Under the pieces are notes generated by a model. The model worked only from the letters and a program-made list of their open reading frames with translations. It searched no databases and had not been told where the DNA came from. The position numbers were made by a program, and so were the translations under genes. Shown here piece after piece: positions 56,536 to 64,000 of a stretch of 64,000 bases of DNA. Origin of the DNA: Comamonas testosteroni ATCC 11996 (GTDB lineage: Bacteria > Pseudomonadota > Gammaproteobacteria > Burkholderiales > Burkholderiaceae_C); contig NZ_AHIL01000038.1 of the NCBI RefSeq assembly GCF_000241525.1, forward strand, positions 1 to 64,000. The letters are read 5' to 3'. Position 1 is the first letter of the stretch. The number at the start of each line of letters is the position of its first letter.

Positions 56536-58266
56536 TCAAACCGTCTTGCCCAGCAGATGCGGGTTCTCGATGGGCAAGGGTTTACCTACCATGTCAGCCA
56601 CGGCGCGAAAGGCAAAAGTCATGGCCGGACCGAGGGTGGAACCAGCGCCAGCGTAGGCCGGCCCCATGACGGAGGCGGAGTTGTTGCCCACACAGTACAG
56701 CCCCTCGATGATCCTGCCTTGCGTGTCGAGCACACGCCCCTCTCTATCGGTGAGCAGCCCCCCCTTGGTGCCGATCTCTCCGGGCCACAGGCGCATGGCG
56801 TAGAACGGACCTTTCTCGATGGGACCAAGGTTGGGATTCTTGAGACGCGGATCGCCGTAGTAGCGGTCAAACACATTGCCGCCCCGGTCAAAGTCCAGGT
56901 CCTTGCCAGCTCTGGCGTATTCGGTCATGCGACGCGCACTGTCCTGCAGGCCAGCGGCATCCACGCCGATCTGGCGCGCCAGATCTTCCAGCGTCTCGCC
57001 TTTCCAGTAGACATTGTTCAGCCAGCTCTTGCGCACCTTGCTGTCCGGCACGGCCGAGCCTGGCATCAGCGGCCCCATGGGGTTCTGCGCGCGGAAGCTG
57101 GCGTCGAACACAATCCATGCAGGCACGCCGCCATTGCCCTTGGCATGTTCGGCCAGCATGGCCTGCTGGAATTCCGGATAAGGGCCGGACTCGTTGAGGA
57201 AGCGCTGCCCCTTGCTGTTGACCACCATGCACCCCGGCAGTGAGCGCTCCACAAAAATGCCGCGAAAGGCCGGCTCCTTGGGAACATCCATGGTGGGCAC
57301 GCCCCAGGACCAGTCCATCAGCGCCAGCTGCGCGCCCACGGCCTGACCGGCCCGGTGAGCATCACCGGTATTGCCTCCCACTGGAGTTGCCGTCCACTCT
57401 GCCTTGGTGGGCTTGTTGAGATACTGCTCACGCATCTCCTGATTGCGCTCAAAACCACCAGCCCCCAACAACACGCCACGTCTGGCGTTGATCTGCTGGC
57501 ACCGACCATTTCTTTCAACGATGACACCCGTCACACGGCCCGATGCGTCCTGCACCAGCTCCTTGAGCGGGGAGTTGCGCCACATCTCGACACCGACCTT
57601 GTTGGCAGCAGTCAGCAGGCCTGCCACCAGCGCCTGGCCGCCCGTCATGCGACGATCGCGCCTGGTCTTGTTACGCCAGGGGTAGTCCAGAAAATACTTG
57701 AGCATGATGCCCAGGATGGTGAAGCGCGACTTGAGCTCGCGCGAGAGCATGGAATGCGCCTCGAAGGCGCTGATGCTCATGCGGCCGAACAACTGATTGC
57801 CGGGAGGGCCGGGGCGCATGGTTTCCAGCGCCTCCAGGCCCAGCCTGGCAGCGTTGAAGTCAACCGGATCCATGGTGCGGCCGCCGGGCCTGGAGCCTTC
57901 GATATGGGGGTAGTAATCCGCATACTTGGCCATGGCGCGATAAGGAATGCCGATCTGGCGCAGGTACTCGGCCATCTTGCTGGCGGTTTCCACATAGGCC
58001 AGCACGCGGTCGTCCGTCGCCATGCCGCGCACACAGCGCTTCATATAGCCAAATGCGGTTTCCAGATCGTCTTTGATGCCGGCGGTCTTCTGATCGTAAT
58101 TCAGCGGAATCCAGATGCCGCCGCCCGACAGGGCCGAAGTGCCGCCGAACAGCTCGGTCTTCTCCACCACCAGAGTCTTGAGGCCCTGCTCCTGCGCGCG
58201 AATGGCGCCCAACATGGCACCTGCCCCCGACCCCACGACGATCAGGTCATATTCTTGTTCTGCCAT
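56536..58266 (-). CDS. tesH: 3-ketosteroid delta-1-dehydrogenase
   Basis: 576-residue flavoenzyme that removes the 1alpha and 2beta hydrogens of 3-ketosteroids, for example turning 4-androstenedione into 1,4-androstadienedione. DLIVVGSGAGAMLGAIRAQEQGLKTLVVEK (about 7-36) is the FAD motif. The C-terminal FYAMRLWPGEIGTKGG holds the Tyr and Gly of the catalytic site known from actinobacterial KstD enzymes. GLYCVGNNSASVMGPAYAGAGSTLGPA completes the FAD site. It is located between tesA2 (104-nt gap) and tesI (15 nt) on the minus strand. Confidence 0.92.
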   Translation of the reverse strand: MAEQEYDLIVVGSGAGAMLGAIRAQEQGLKTLVVEKTELFGGTSALSGGGIWIPLNYDQKTAGIKDDLETAFGYMKRCVRGMATDDRVLAYVETASKMAEYLRQIGIPYRAMAKYADYYPHIEGSRPGGRTMDPVDFNAARLGLEALETMRPGPPGNQLFGRMSISAFEAHSMLSRELKSRFTILGIMLKYFLDYPWRNKTRRDRRMTGGQALVAGLLTAANKVGVEMWRNSPLKELVQDASGRVTGVIVERNGRCQQINARRGVLLGAGGFERNQEMREQYLNKPTKAEWTATPVGGNTGDAHRAGQAVGAQLALMDWSWGVPTMDVPKEPAFRGIFVERSLPGCMVVNSKGQRFLNESGPYPEFQQAMLAEHAKGNGGVPAWIVFDASFRAQNPMGPLMPGSAVPDSKVRKSWLNNVYWKGETLEDLARQIGVDAAGLQDSARRMTEYARAGKDLDFDRGGNVFDRYYGDPRLKNPNLGPIEKGPFYAMRLWPGEIGTKGGLLTDREGRVLDTQGRIIEGLYCVGNNSASVMGPAYAGAGSTLGPAMTFAFRAVADMVGKPLPIENPHLLGKTV

Positions 58267-58370
58267 ACCTTGTCTCCGTCAATCTTTTGTTTTATGGATG
58301 GACTGTCGCAAATACACGCTGGCGGCAGCCTCCTTTGTGAGAGCGCTGCCGCAGCTTGGCCTGAATTCAA

Positions 58371-59567
58371 TCAGACAAAGGGTTCCTGGTTGGGAATGCC
58401 CAGCACATGCGAGCCATAGGCGCGCACGTAGGCATCCGTGTTGTTCGCAATGTGGGTGCGACCCTGATGGATGTCGCGGAAGATGCGCTCGATGGGATTG
58501 TTCTTGAAAGTGCCGCTGGCTGCGCAGGCACGCATCAGCTCATTGGCATGAAAGCCCGTCAGCTTGGGAACGTATGACGCCTGAGCACGCTGCAGCAGAC
58601 GCTCTTCCAGCGTCAGCTGAATACCAGTCTTGGCCGCATCCACAATGCGTGCGTAATTGCGGAACAGCACCATCTTGAGCTGGTCCAGCGCAATCGTGGC
58701 TTCGGTCACGGCCGTCTGGGCGTTCACGTCCTCGGCCATCCTGTTGCCATGCTTTCCAACGTGCGCCGTCGCGCGCTCGGTGAACGATGCGATGGCGCTT
58801 TCCAGCGCGCCCAGACAGGCGGTGGACACCGCACGCTGGAACACATGGGTAAAGGGGATGCGGAACAGCCAGCTGGTGTTCTCCGTGCGGCCGGGGCAGC
58901 CCACATCGCTGTGGTCGTTGGTGTACTGGATGCGATGTGCGGGGACAAACGCGTTCTCCACCACGATGTCATGACTGCCTGTGCCGCGCAGGCCCAGCAC
59001 ATCCCAGTTGTCCTCAATGCGGTAGTCCGCCTTGGGCACCAGAAAAGTCACATGCTCCAGGCCAGGCGTGCCATCACGCTTGGGCAGCAGACCGCCGAGA
59101 AACAGCCAGTCGCAATGCTTGGAGCCGGTGGAAAAGCTCCAGCGGCCGTTGAACCTGAATCCGCCTTCCACGGGCTCGGCCTTGCCAGTAGGCATATAGG
59201 TCGATGCGATGCGCACGCCGTTATCCTTGCCCCACACATCTTGCTGGGCCTGGTCGGGGAAAAGCGCCAGCTGCCAGGGGTGAACGCCGACCACCCCGTA
59301 AATCCAGGCCGTGGACATGCAACCCTTGGCCAGCTCCATCTGCACGCTGTAGAACACACGAGGATCCATTTCATAGCCACCCCAGCGCTTGGGCTGCAGC
59401 ACGCGAAACAGACCCGCCTCAGCCATCTCCTGAACGGTTTCATCGCTGATCTTTCCTTCGCGATCCGCCTGCTGTGCGCGTGCCGCCAGCTTGGGCGCCA
59501 GGGCCTTGGCACGCTCGATCACTGCCAGCGCATCAGGGGTGAGGTAGTTATCTGTCATTGTGTTCAT
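58371..59567 (-). CDS. tesA2: 3-HSA hydroxylase, flavin-dependent oxygenase component (HsaA-like)
   Basis: 398-residue acyl-CoA-dehydrogenase-fold monooxygenase, the group D type that uses reduced flavin supplied by a partner. GVVGVHPWQLALFPDQAQQDVWGKDNGVRIASTY and GRWSFSTGSKHCDWLFLGG are typical of the HsaA/HpaH-like hydroxylases. It would add the 4-hydroxyl to 3-hydroxy-9,10-secoandrosta-1,3,5(10)-triene-9,17-dione, making the catechol substrate of TesB. ATG 59567 has a GGAG site six nt upstream. It heads the minus-strand steroid operon and diverges from its likely partner reductase. Assignment of the names tesA2/tesA1 is from the TA441 literature by memory. Confidence 0.87.
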   Translation of the reverse strand: MNTMTDNYLTPDALAVIERAKALAPKLAARAQQADREGKISDETVQEMAEAGLFRVLQPKRWGGYEMDPRVFYSVQMELAKGCMSTAWIYGVVGVHPWQLALFPDQAQQDVWGKDNGVRIASTYMPTGKAEPVEGGFRFNGRWSFSTGSKHCDWLFLGGLLPKRDGTPGLEHVTFLVPKADYRIEDNWDVLGLRGTGSHDIVVENAFVPAHRIQYTNDHSDVGCPGRTENTSWLFRIPFTHVFQRAVSTACLGALESAIASFTERATAHVGKHGNRMAEDVNAQTAVTEATIALDQLKMVLFRNYARIVDAAKTGIQLTLEERLLQRAQASYVPKLTGFHANELMRACAASGTFKNNPIERIFRDIHQGRTHIANNTDAYVRAYGSHVLGIPNQEPFV

Positions 59568-59846
59568 TCAGGTCTCCAGTTGCCGCTCCACCGGACGGCT
59601 TGTGGTGTGGTGGGCAAGGCTTTTTCGCCTATGACAGAAATGCTCTCACCATGCAATTTTCCGCTCATCGTCCGATCAGACTAACGATGGAGCAGGCGTT
59701 TCCGGTCTTCTGCAAAGCCTGATCCTGCACAGCAAAAACACTGAACCTAGGACAAACACCAAGCCCTGTTTTGCGCCGCTAGTCCATGTGAAGGATTCAT
59801 AAAAGCCCTGTTCGCAGCACTCTTGCACCAAGGAGACATTCACCCC
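59568..59846. promoter_or_regulatory. Divergent control region between the two halves of the 3-HSA hydroxylase
   Basis: 279 nt without a gene. CATCGT (59666-59671) and ACGATG (59684-59689) form an inverted repeat spaced by 12 nt, roughly central, and are a candidate binding site for a steroid-responsive regulator such as TesR. No regulator gene is in the window. AAGGAG before the tesA1-type ATG is 11 nt away, so its exact start is uncertain. Confidence 0.4.
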
Positions 59847-60824
59847 ATGCAAAGCACTGCAGCAACCTTCGACCCCAAAGACTTCCGCCGCGCCCTGGGC
59901 ATGTTTGGCACCGGGGTCACCATCGTCACAACCCGTGCCGAGAATGGCGAGCCTGTAGGAATCACCGCCAACAGCTTCAACTCGGTTTCGCTGGAGCCCC
60001 CCATGGTTTTGTGGAGCCTGGCCAAGAACGCCCGCAGCCTGCCTGTGTTCCAGAACGCTGACACCTGGAATGTGCACATCCTCTCCAACGAACAAGAAGC
60101 CCTGTCGAACCGCTTTGCCCGTGCTGGCGAAGACAAGTTCTCCGGCCTGCAGCTGGACTCCGAGGCAGCCCATGCCCCCTTGCTGCAGGACTGCAGCGCG
60201 CGCTTCAGGTGCAAGACGGCGTTCCAGTACGACGGCGGCGACCACATCATCTTTGTGGGCGAGGTGACCGACTACGACGCCAACCCGCACCCCCCCCTGC
60301 TCTACGTGACTGGCGGTTACGCCCTGGCTTCACGCAAGGCCAACGCCGTGGCCAGCGAACCTGCCGCAGACACCAATACCGCCTACTCGGAAAACCTGAT
60401 CGGATATTTGATGGGCCGCGCGCACTTTCAATTCCTGAGCGGCTTGCGCAAGCCCATGGCGGCTTACGGCATGACCGATGCCGATTTTTACGTGCTCTCG
60501 TTGCTGAGCATCCAGCAGCCTCAGTCGCCTGCCGAAATTGCCTCTCACATGGCCTACACCGGCACCGACATCGGAGCCGTGGCCCTGCAGTCGCTGATCA
60601 GCAAAGGCTGGGTGGAGGAAAGCCGCGAGCGCGCCGAGTCGCTGCAGCTCACGCCCCTGGGCAACGAAGCCATCTTGCATGTGCTGGCCGCAGCCAAGGC
60701 CGTGGAAACCGATTTGATAGCGAGCCTTGGCGAGATGGAAGCAGCCACGCTGCGCAATCTGCTCAAAAAGGCGATCGCCGCCACCGACCCCGGCCTGCCC
60801 AAGCTCTGGCAAGCCAGGGCTTGA
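59847..60824 (+). CDS. tesA1: 3-HSA hydroxylase flavin reductase with C-terminal MarR-like domain
   Basis: 325 residues from ATG 59847. Residues about 10-160 are a flavin reductase domain: DFRRALGMFGTGVTIVTT, GITANSFNSVSLEPPMVLWSL and GDHIIFVGEVTDYD. Residues about 175-325 look like a MarR winged helix: GMTDADFYVLSLLSIQQPQSPAEIASHMAYTGTDIGAVALQSLISKGWVEE, then LTPLGNEAI. Actinobacterial HsaB is only about 190 residues and lacks this part. The p-hydroxyphenylacetate hydroxylase reductase C1 of Acinetobacter has a comparable MarR-like tail that inhibits it until substrate binds. The protein would supply reduced flavin to TesA2. Confidence 0.85.
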   Translation: MQSTAATFDPKDFRRALGMFGTGVTIVTTRAENGEPVGITANSFNSVSLEPPMVLWSLAKNARSLPVFQNADTWNVHILSNEQEALSNRFARAGEDKFSGLQLDSEAAHAPLLQDCSARFRCKTAFQYDGGDHIIFVGEVTDYDANPHPPLLYVTGGYALASRKANAVASEPAADTNTAYSENLIGYLMGRAHFQFLSGLRKPMAAYGMTDADFYVLSLLSIQQPQSPAEIASHMAYTGTDIGAVALQSLISKGWVEESRERAESLQLTPLGNEAILHVLAAAKAVETDLIASLGEMEAATLRNLLKKAIAATDPGLPKLWQARA

Positions 60825-60903
60825 TAAACCCCGTCATCCAGGATTTCTCACCCGAAGGCCGGAGACAGCCTTCGTCTATCCACTCCAAGCATAAAGAACA
60901 GAG

Positions 60904-61743
60904 ATGAACATTTTTTCCATCCCAGAAGGCAAATATGTGGACATCGGCAACGTGGCCGGCCATCCCCAGCGCGTGCACTACCACGAACAGGGATCGGGTG
61001 ACCCGGTAATCTTCCTGCACGGAGCTGGCACCGGTGCCAGCGGCTACAGCAACTTCAAGGGCAACTACCCCGAGTTTGCGACTGCGGGTTTCCGCTCCAT
61101 CGTTCCCGACCTGCTCGGTTACGGCCTCTCGTCCAAGACCGAGGAGCCCAGGCAGTACGACATGGACTTCTTCATCGCCGGCGTCAAGGGACTGGTGGAT
61201 CAGCTGGGTCTGAAGAACATCACCCTGCTGGGCAACTCGCTGGGCGGTGCCGTGGCTCTGGGCTATGCGCTCAAGTACCCGGAAGACGTCAAGAGCCTGA
61301 TCCTCATGGCACCCGGTGGGGTGGAAGAGTTCGAAGCCTATATGGCCATGCCCGGCATTGCCAATATGTTCAATGTCTACAAGTCGGGCAAGACGGGCCC
61401 AGAAGCCATGCGCGCCGTCATGAGCATGCAGGTGGTGGATCAGTCACTGCTGACCGACGAGATCATCAATGAGCGTGCGCCCATTGCTCTGACCCAGACC
61501 GAAGCCTCGCGCCAGCGTCTGTACATCCCCAATATGACAGAGCAACTGCCCGATCTGAAGTGCAATGTGCTGGGCTTCTGGGGCATGCAGGACGCCTTCA
61601 ACCCCGTGGGCGGTGCCGACAAGCTGGCCAAGGGCATCAAGAACTGCCGCGTGGTGCTGGTCAACCAGTGCGGCCACTGGGTGCAGGTCGAACATCGAGA
61701 GATGTTCAACCGTACCTGCATCGACTTCATGAAGAACGGTTGA
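60904..61743 (+). CDS. tesD: 4,5-9,10-diseco steroid meta-cleavage product hydrolase
   Basis: 279-residue alpha/beta hydrolase (HsaD/BphD family) that cleaves the C-C bond of the ring-A cleavage product, releasing the C/D-ring acid and 2-hydroxyhexa-2,4-dienoate. The oxyanion segment HGAGTG is at 39-44. The nucleophile elbow GNSLGG gives Ser112. LVNQCGHWVQVEHREMFN near the C-terminus supplies the catalytic His. The gene follows the reductase gene by 79 nt and precedes tesE by 20 nt. Confidence 0.93.
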   Translation: MNIFSIPEGKYVDIGNVAGHPQRVHYHEQGSGDPVIFLHGAGTGASGYSNFKGNYPEFATAGFRSIVPDLLGYGLSSKTEEPRQYDMDFFIAGVKGLVDQLGLKNITLLGNSLGGAVALGYALKYPEDVKSLILMAPGGVEEFEAYMAMPGIANMFNVYKSGKTGPEAMRAVMSMQVVDQSLLTDEIINERAPIALTQTEASRQRLYIPNMTEQLPDLKCNVLGFWGMQDAFNPVGGADKLAKGIKNCRVVLVNQCGHWVQVEHREMFNRTCIDFMKNG

Positions 61744-61763
61744 AGCCACCGCGAGCGACAAAT

Positions 61764-62558
61764 ATGAGTGACAAGCAATTCATCGAACAGCAAGGCCAGC
61801 GCCTGTATGACGCGCTGCGCACCGCCAGAACACTGGCACCGCTGACCGACAGCCACCCCGAAATGACGGTGGAAGACGCCTATCACATCTCCCTGCACAT
61901 GCTGCGCCTGCGCGAAGCATCGGGCGAACGTGTGATCGGCAAGAAGATCGGCGTGACCTCCAAGCCCGTGCAGGACATGCTGAACGTGCACCAGCCCGAC
62001 TTCGGCTTTCTGACCGACAGCATGGAATACGAGGACGGTGCAGCCGTCTCGCTCAAGGCATCCGGCCTGATCCAGCCCCGCGCCGAGGGCGAGATCGCCT
62101 TCATGCTCAAGAAGGATCTGCAAGGCCCAGGGGTCACCAAGGAAGACGTGCTGGCAGCCACCGAGTGGGTAGCGCCCTGCTTCGAGATCGTCGATTCGCG
62201 CATCAACGACTGGAAGATCAAGATCCAGGATACCGTGGCCGACAACGCGTCCTGCGGCGTCTTTGTCATCGGCAAGCAGCACACCGATCCTGCGTCCTTA
62301 GATCTGGCCGCCGCCGCCATGCAGATGCACAAGAACGGGCAGCCCGCAGGCTCGGGCCTTGGCAGTGCCGTGCAAGGTCACCCCGCCGAAGCCGTGGCCT
62401 GGCTGGCCAACACGCTTGGCGCTTTTGGCATTCCCTTCAAGGCCGGCGAGGTGATTCTTTCTGGCTCCCTCGCCCCCCTGGTGCCCGCCGCTGCAGGTGA
62501 CCGCTTCGAGATGGTCATTGAGGGCATGGGCAGCTGTTCCATTCAATTCACGGAGTAA
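61764..62558 (+). CDS. tesE: 2-hydroxyhexa-2,4-dienoate hydratase
   Basis: 264 residues from ATG 61764 (MSDKQFIEQQGQRLYDALRTART). MhpD/HsaE-family hydratase: GKKIGVTSKPVQDMLNVHQPDFGFL and PRAEGEIAFMLKKDL contain the metal-binding Glu residues. LGNTLGAFGIPFKAGEVILSGSLAPLVPA-like sequence ends the fold. It adds water to the dienoate from TesD to give 4-hydroxy-2-oxohexanoate. It lies six nt before tesF, clearly in the same operon; the longer upstream frame is not real. Confidence 0.93.
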   Translation: MSDKQFIEQQGQRLYDALRTARTLAPLTDSHPEMTVEDAYHISLHMLRLREASGERVIGKKIGVTSKPVQDMLNVHQPDFGFLTDSMEYEDGAAVSLKASGLIQPRAEGEIAFMLKKDLQGPGVTKEDVLAATEWVAPCFEIVDSRINDWKIKIQDTVADNASCGVFVIGKQHTDPASLDLAAAAMQMHKNGQPAGSGLGSAVQGHPAEAVAWLANTLGAFGIPFKAGEVILSGSLAPLVPAAAGDRFEMVIEGMGSCSIQFTE

Positions 62559-62564
62559 GACACC

Positions 62565-63488
62565 ATGACGCAAAAGAAAATCAAGTGCGCACTGATCGGG
62601 CCCGGCAATATCGGCACCGATCTGCTCATGAAACTGCAGCGCTCCCCCCTGCTGGAGCCTGTGTGGATGGTCGGTATCGACCCCGAATCCGATGGTTTGA
62701 AGCGTGCCCGCGAGATGGGTATCAAGACCACGGCCGACGGTGTGGACGGCCTGCTGCCCTTTGTCAAGGAGGACGGCATCCAGATTGCCTTTGACGCCAC
62801 CAGCGCCTATGTCCACGCCGAAAACAGCCGCAAGCTCAACGAGCTGGGCGTGCTGATGATCGACCTGACGCCCGCTGCCATCGGCCCCTATTGCGTTCCC
62901 AGCGTGAATCTGGCCGAGAAGGTTGCAGAAAAGGCCATGAACGTGAACATGGTCACCTGCGGCGGCCAGGCCACCATCCCCATGGTGGCGGCCGTCTCGC
63001 GTGTGCAGGCCGTGAGCTACGGCGAAATCGTGGCCACGGTATCGAGCCGCTCGGTCGGCCCCGGCACGCGCAAGAACATTGACGAGTTCACGCGCACCAC
63101 CTCCGGCGCGGTCGAGAAAATTGGCGGCGCCCAAAAAGGCAAGGCCATCATCGTCATCAACCCCGCCGAGCCGCCGCTGATCATGCGCGACACCATCCAC
63201 TGCCTGACCGTAGATGCGCCAAAGAAGGAAGAGATCGAGGCCTCGGTGCAGGACATGATCAAGGAAGTGCAGAAATACGTGCCCGGCTACAAGCTGGTAA
63301 ACGGCCCCGTGATCGACGGCAACCGCGTCTCCATCTATATGGAGGTTGAAGGCCTGGGCGACTACCTGCCCAAGTACGCCGGCAATCTGGACATCATGAC
63401 CGCCGCCGCTGCGCGCACGGCCGAGATGTTTGCCGAAGAAATCCTCGCCGGCCGCTTCGAGCTGGCTGACGCCGCAGTTGCCGCCTGA
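62565..63488 (+). CDS. tesF: Acylating aldehyde dehydrogenase (acetaldehyde/propionaldehyde)
   Basis: 307-residue NAD-dependent CoA-acylating dehydrogenase of the MhpF/BphJ family. The Rossmann motif is [15 protein letters not shown] (about 10-24), and the catalytic cysteine is in [11 protein letters not shown] (Cys132). It converts the aldehyde channelled from the aldolase TesG to its CoA ester; from the steroid side product this would be propionaldehyde to propionyl-CoA. Six nt after tesE and 15 nt before tesG. Dehydrogenase and aldolase of this family form a tight channelling complex. Confidence 0.95.
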   Translation: MTQKKIKCALIGPGNIGTDLLMKLQRSPLLEPVWMVGIDPESDGLKRAREMGIKTTADGVDGLLPFVKEDGIQIAFDATSAYVHAENSRKLNELGVLMIDLTPAAIGPYCVPSVNLAEKVAEKAMNVNMVTCGGQATIPMVAAVSRVQAVSYGEIVATVSSRSVGPGTRKNIDEFTRTTSGAVEKIGGAQKGKAIIVINPAEPPLIMRDTIHCLTVDAPKKEEIEASVQDMIKEVQKYVPGYKLVNGPVIDGNRVSIYMEVEGLGDYLPKYAGNLDIMTAAAARTAEMFAEEILAGRFELADAAVAA

Positions 63489-63503
63489 CAATAGGAGAAA
63501 CAC

Positions 63504-64000
63504 ATGTCCCTCAAAGGCAAGAAAATCACCGTTCACGACATGACGCTGCGTGACGGCATGCACCCCAAGCGCCACCAGATGACGCTCGCGCAGATGAAGT
63601 CCGTGGCCACGGGACTGGACGCCGCCGGCGTGCCCCTGATTGAAGTGACCCACGGCGACGGCCTGGGCGGCAGCTCGGTCAACTATGGCTTCCCCGCGCA
63701 CACCGACGAGGAATACCTGTCCACCGTCATCCCCCTGATGAAGCAGGCCAAGGTCTCGGCCCTGCTGCTGCCCGGCATCGGCACCGTCGATCACCTGAAG
63801 ATGGCCCATGAGCTGGGCGTGTCCACCATCCGCGTGGCCACCCATTGCACCGAGGCCGATGTCTCCGAGCAGCACATCGCCATGGCCCGCAAGATGGGCA
63901 TGGACACCGTGGGCTTTTTGATGATGGCCCATATGAACAGCGCAGAAGGCCTGGTCAAGCAAGCCAAGCTTATGGAAAGCTACGGCGCCAACTGCATCTA
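63504..64000 (+). CDS. tesG: 4-hydroxy-2-oxohexanoate/4-hydroxy-2-oxovalerate aldolase, N-terminal part
   Basis: The start (ATG 63504 after AGGAG) and about 165 residues are in the window; the family is about 340 residues, so half is beyond the right edge. [22 protein letters not shown] contains the metal-binding Asp and the RDG motif of the HMG-CoA-lyase-like TIM barrel. [17 protein letters not shown] follows as in MhpE/BphI. It splits the hydrated side product into pyruvate and an aldehyde that TesF takes up. Last visible gene of the tesA1-D-E-F-G operon. Confidence 0.94.
   Translation, partial: MSLKGKKITVHDMTLRDGMHPKRHQMTLAQMKSVATGLDAAGVPLIEVTHGDGLGGSSVNYGFPAHTDEEYLSTVIPLMKQAKVSALLLPGIGTVDHLKMAHELGVSTIRVATHCTEADVSEQHIAMARKMGMDTVGFLMMAHMNSAEGLVKQAKLMESYGANCI

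Overview
The window is a gene-dense, GC-rich bacterial chromosome segment. It suggests Comamonas testosteroni or a very close Comamonas (Burkholderiales). The basis is the steroid-degradation (tes) cluster at the right end, whose order and protein types match that described for C. testosteroni TA441, together with a housekeeping gene set and intergenic repeats of a kind I associate with Comamonadaceae. I see no insertion sequences, phage genes, CRISPR array or rRNA. Two tRNA genes are present.

Layout. 1-7.7 kb is a minus-strand housekeeping block: gltX, metZ, purF, cvpA, a SPOR-domain protein and folC. 7.8-14.7 kb holds a YffB-like thioredoxin-fold protein, a glycine-zipper envelope protein, ppnP and argG (plus), then a LapA-like membrane protein and acs (minus), then a YqhA-family membrane protein (plus). 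14.7-21.4 kb is a glycine betaine/proline-betaine ABC transporter locus: a promoter, a long structured leader, proV, proW and three consecutive proX-type binding proteins. 21.5-29.9 kb is mixed: a lipoprotein, a CheX-like DUF3334 protein, a PQQ/haem alcohol dehydrogenase, a MarR regulator with a Bcr/CflA efflux pump, an SMI1/KNR4 protein, and a ParB-like-nuclease protein translationally coupled to a SulP transporter. 30.0-35.5 kb carries two unrelated fumarases (FumC and an iron-sulphur class I enzyme) on either side of an MHYT-GGDEF-EAL protein. 35.6-40.7 kb has small accessory genes, a LOG-family protein and crcB. 40.8-47.1 kb is a compact six-gene Mrp/Pha cation/proton antiporter operon with fused A and B subunits. 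47.4-51.4 kb has small membrane and metabolic genes including murI. At 51.6-51.9 kb are tRNA-Leu(TAA) and tRNA-Gly(GCC).

52.0-64.0 kb is the steroid catabolism region. Minus strand, in transcription order: the oxygenase of the 3-HSA hydroxylase (tesA2 type), 3-ketosteroid delta-1-dehydrogenase (tesH), delta-4(5alpha)-dehydrogenase (tesI), a KshB-like reductase and an acyl-CoA ligase. Plus strand, diverging from tesA2: a flavin reductase with an extra MarR-like domain (tesA1 type), tesD, tesE, tesF and the start of tesG, which runs off the window. Together these desaturate ring A, supply electrons for 9alpha-hydroxylation, hydroxylate the phenolic seco-steroid, hydrolyse the meta-cleavage product, turn the C5 side product into acetaldehyde/acetyl-CoA and pyruvate, and probably CoA-activate the C/D-ring acid. 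The ring-A extradiol dioxygenase (TesB) and the KshA oxygenase are not in the window.

The most unusual features are the roughly 450-nt structured leader before proV, the proX triplet in which one copy has switched to a Tat-type signal and lost its disulphide cysteines, the MarR-like domain on the TesA1-type reductase, and a possible attenuator at 48.5 kb.
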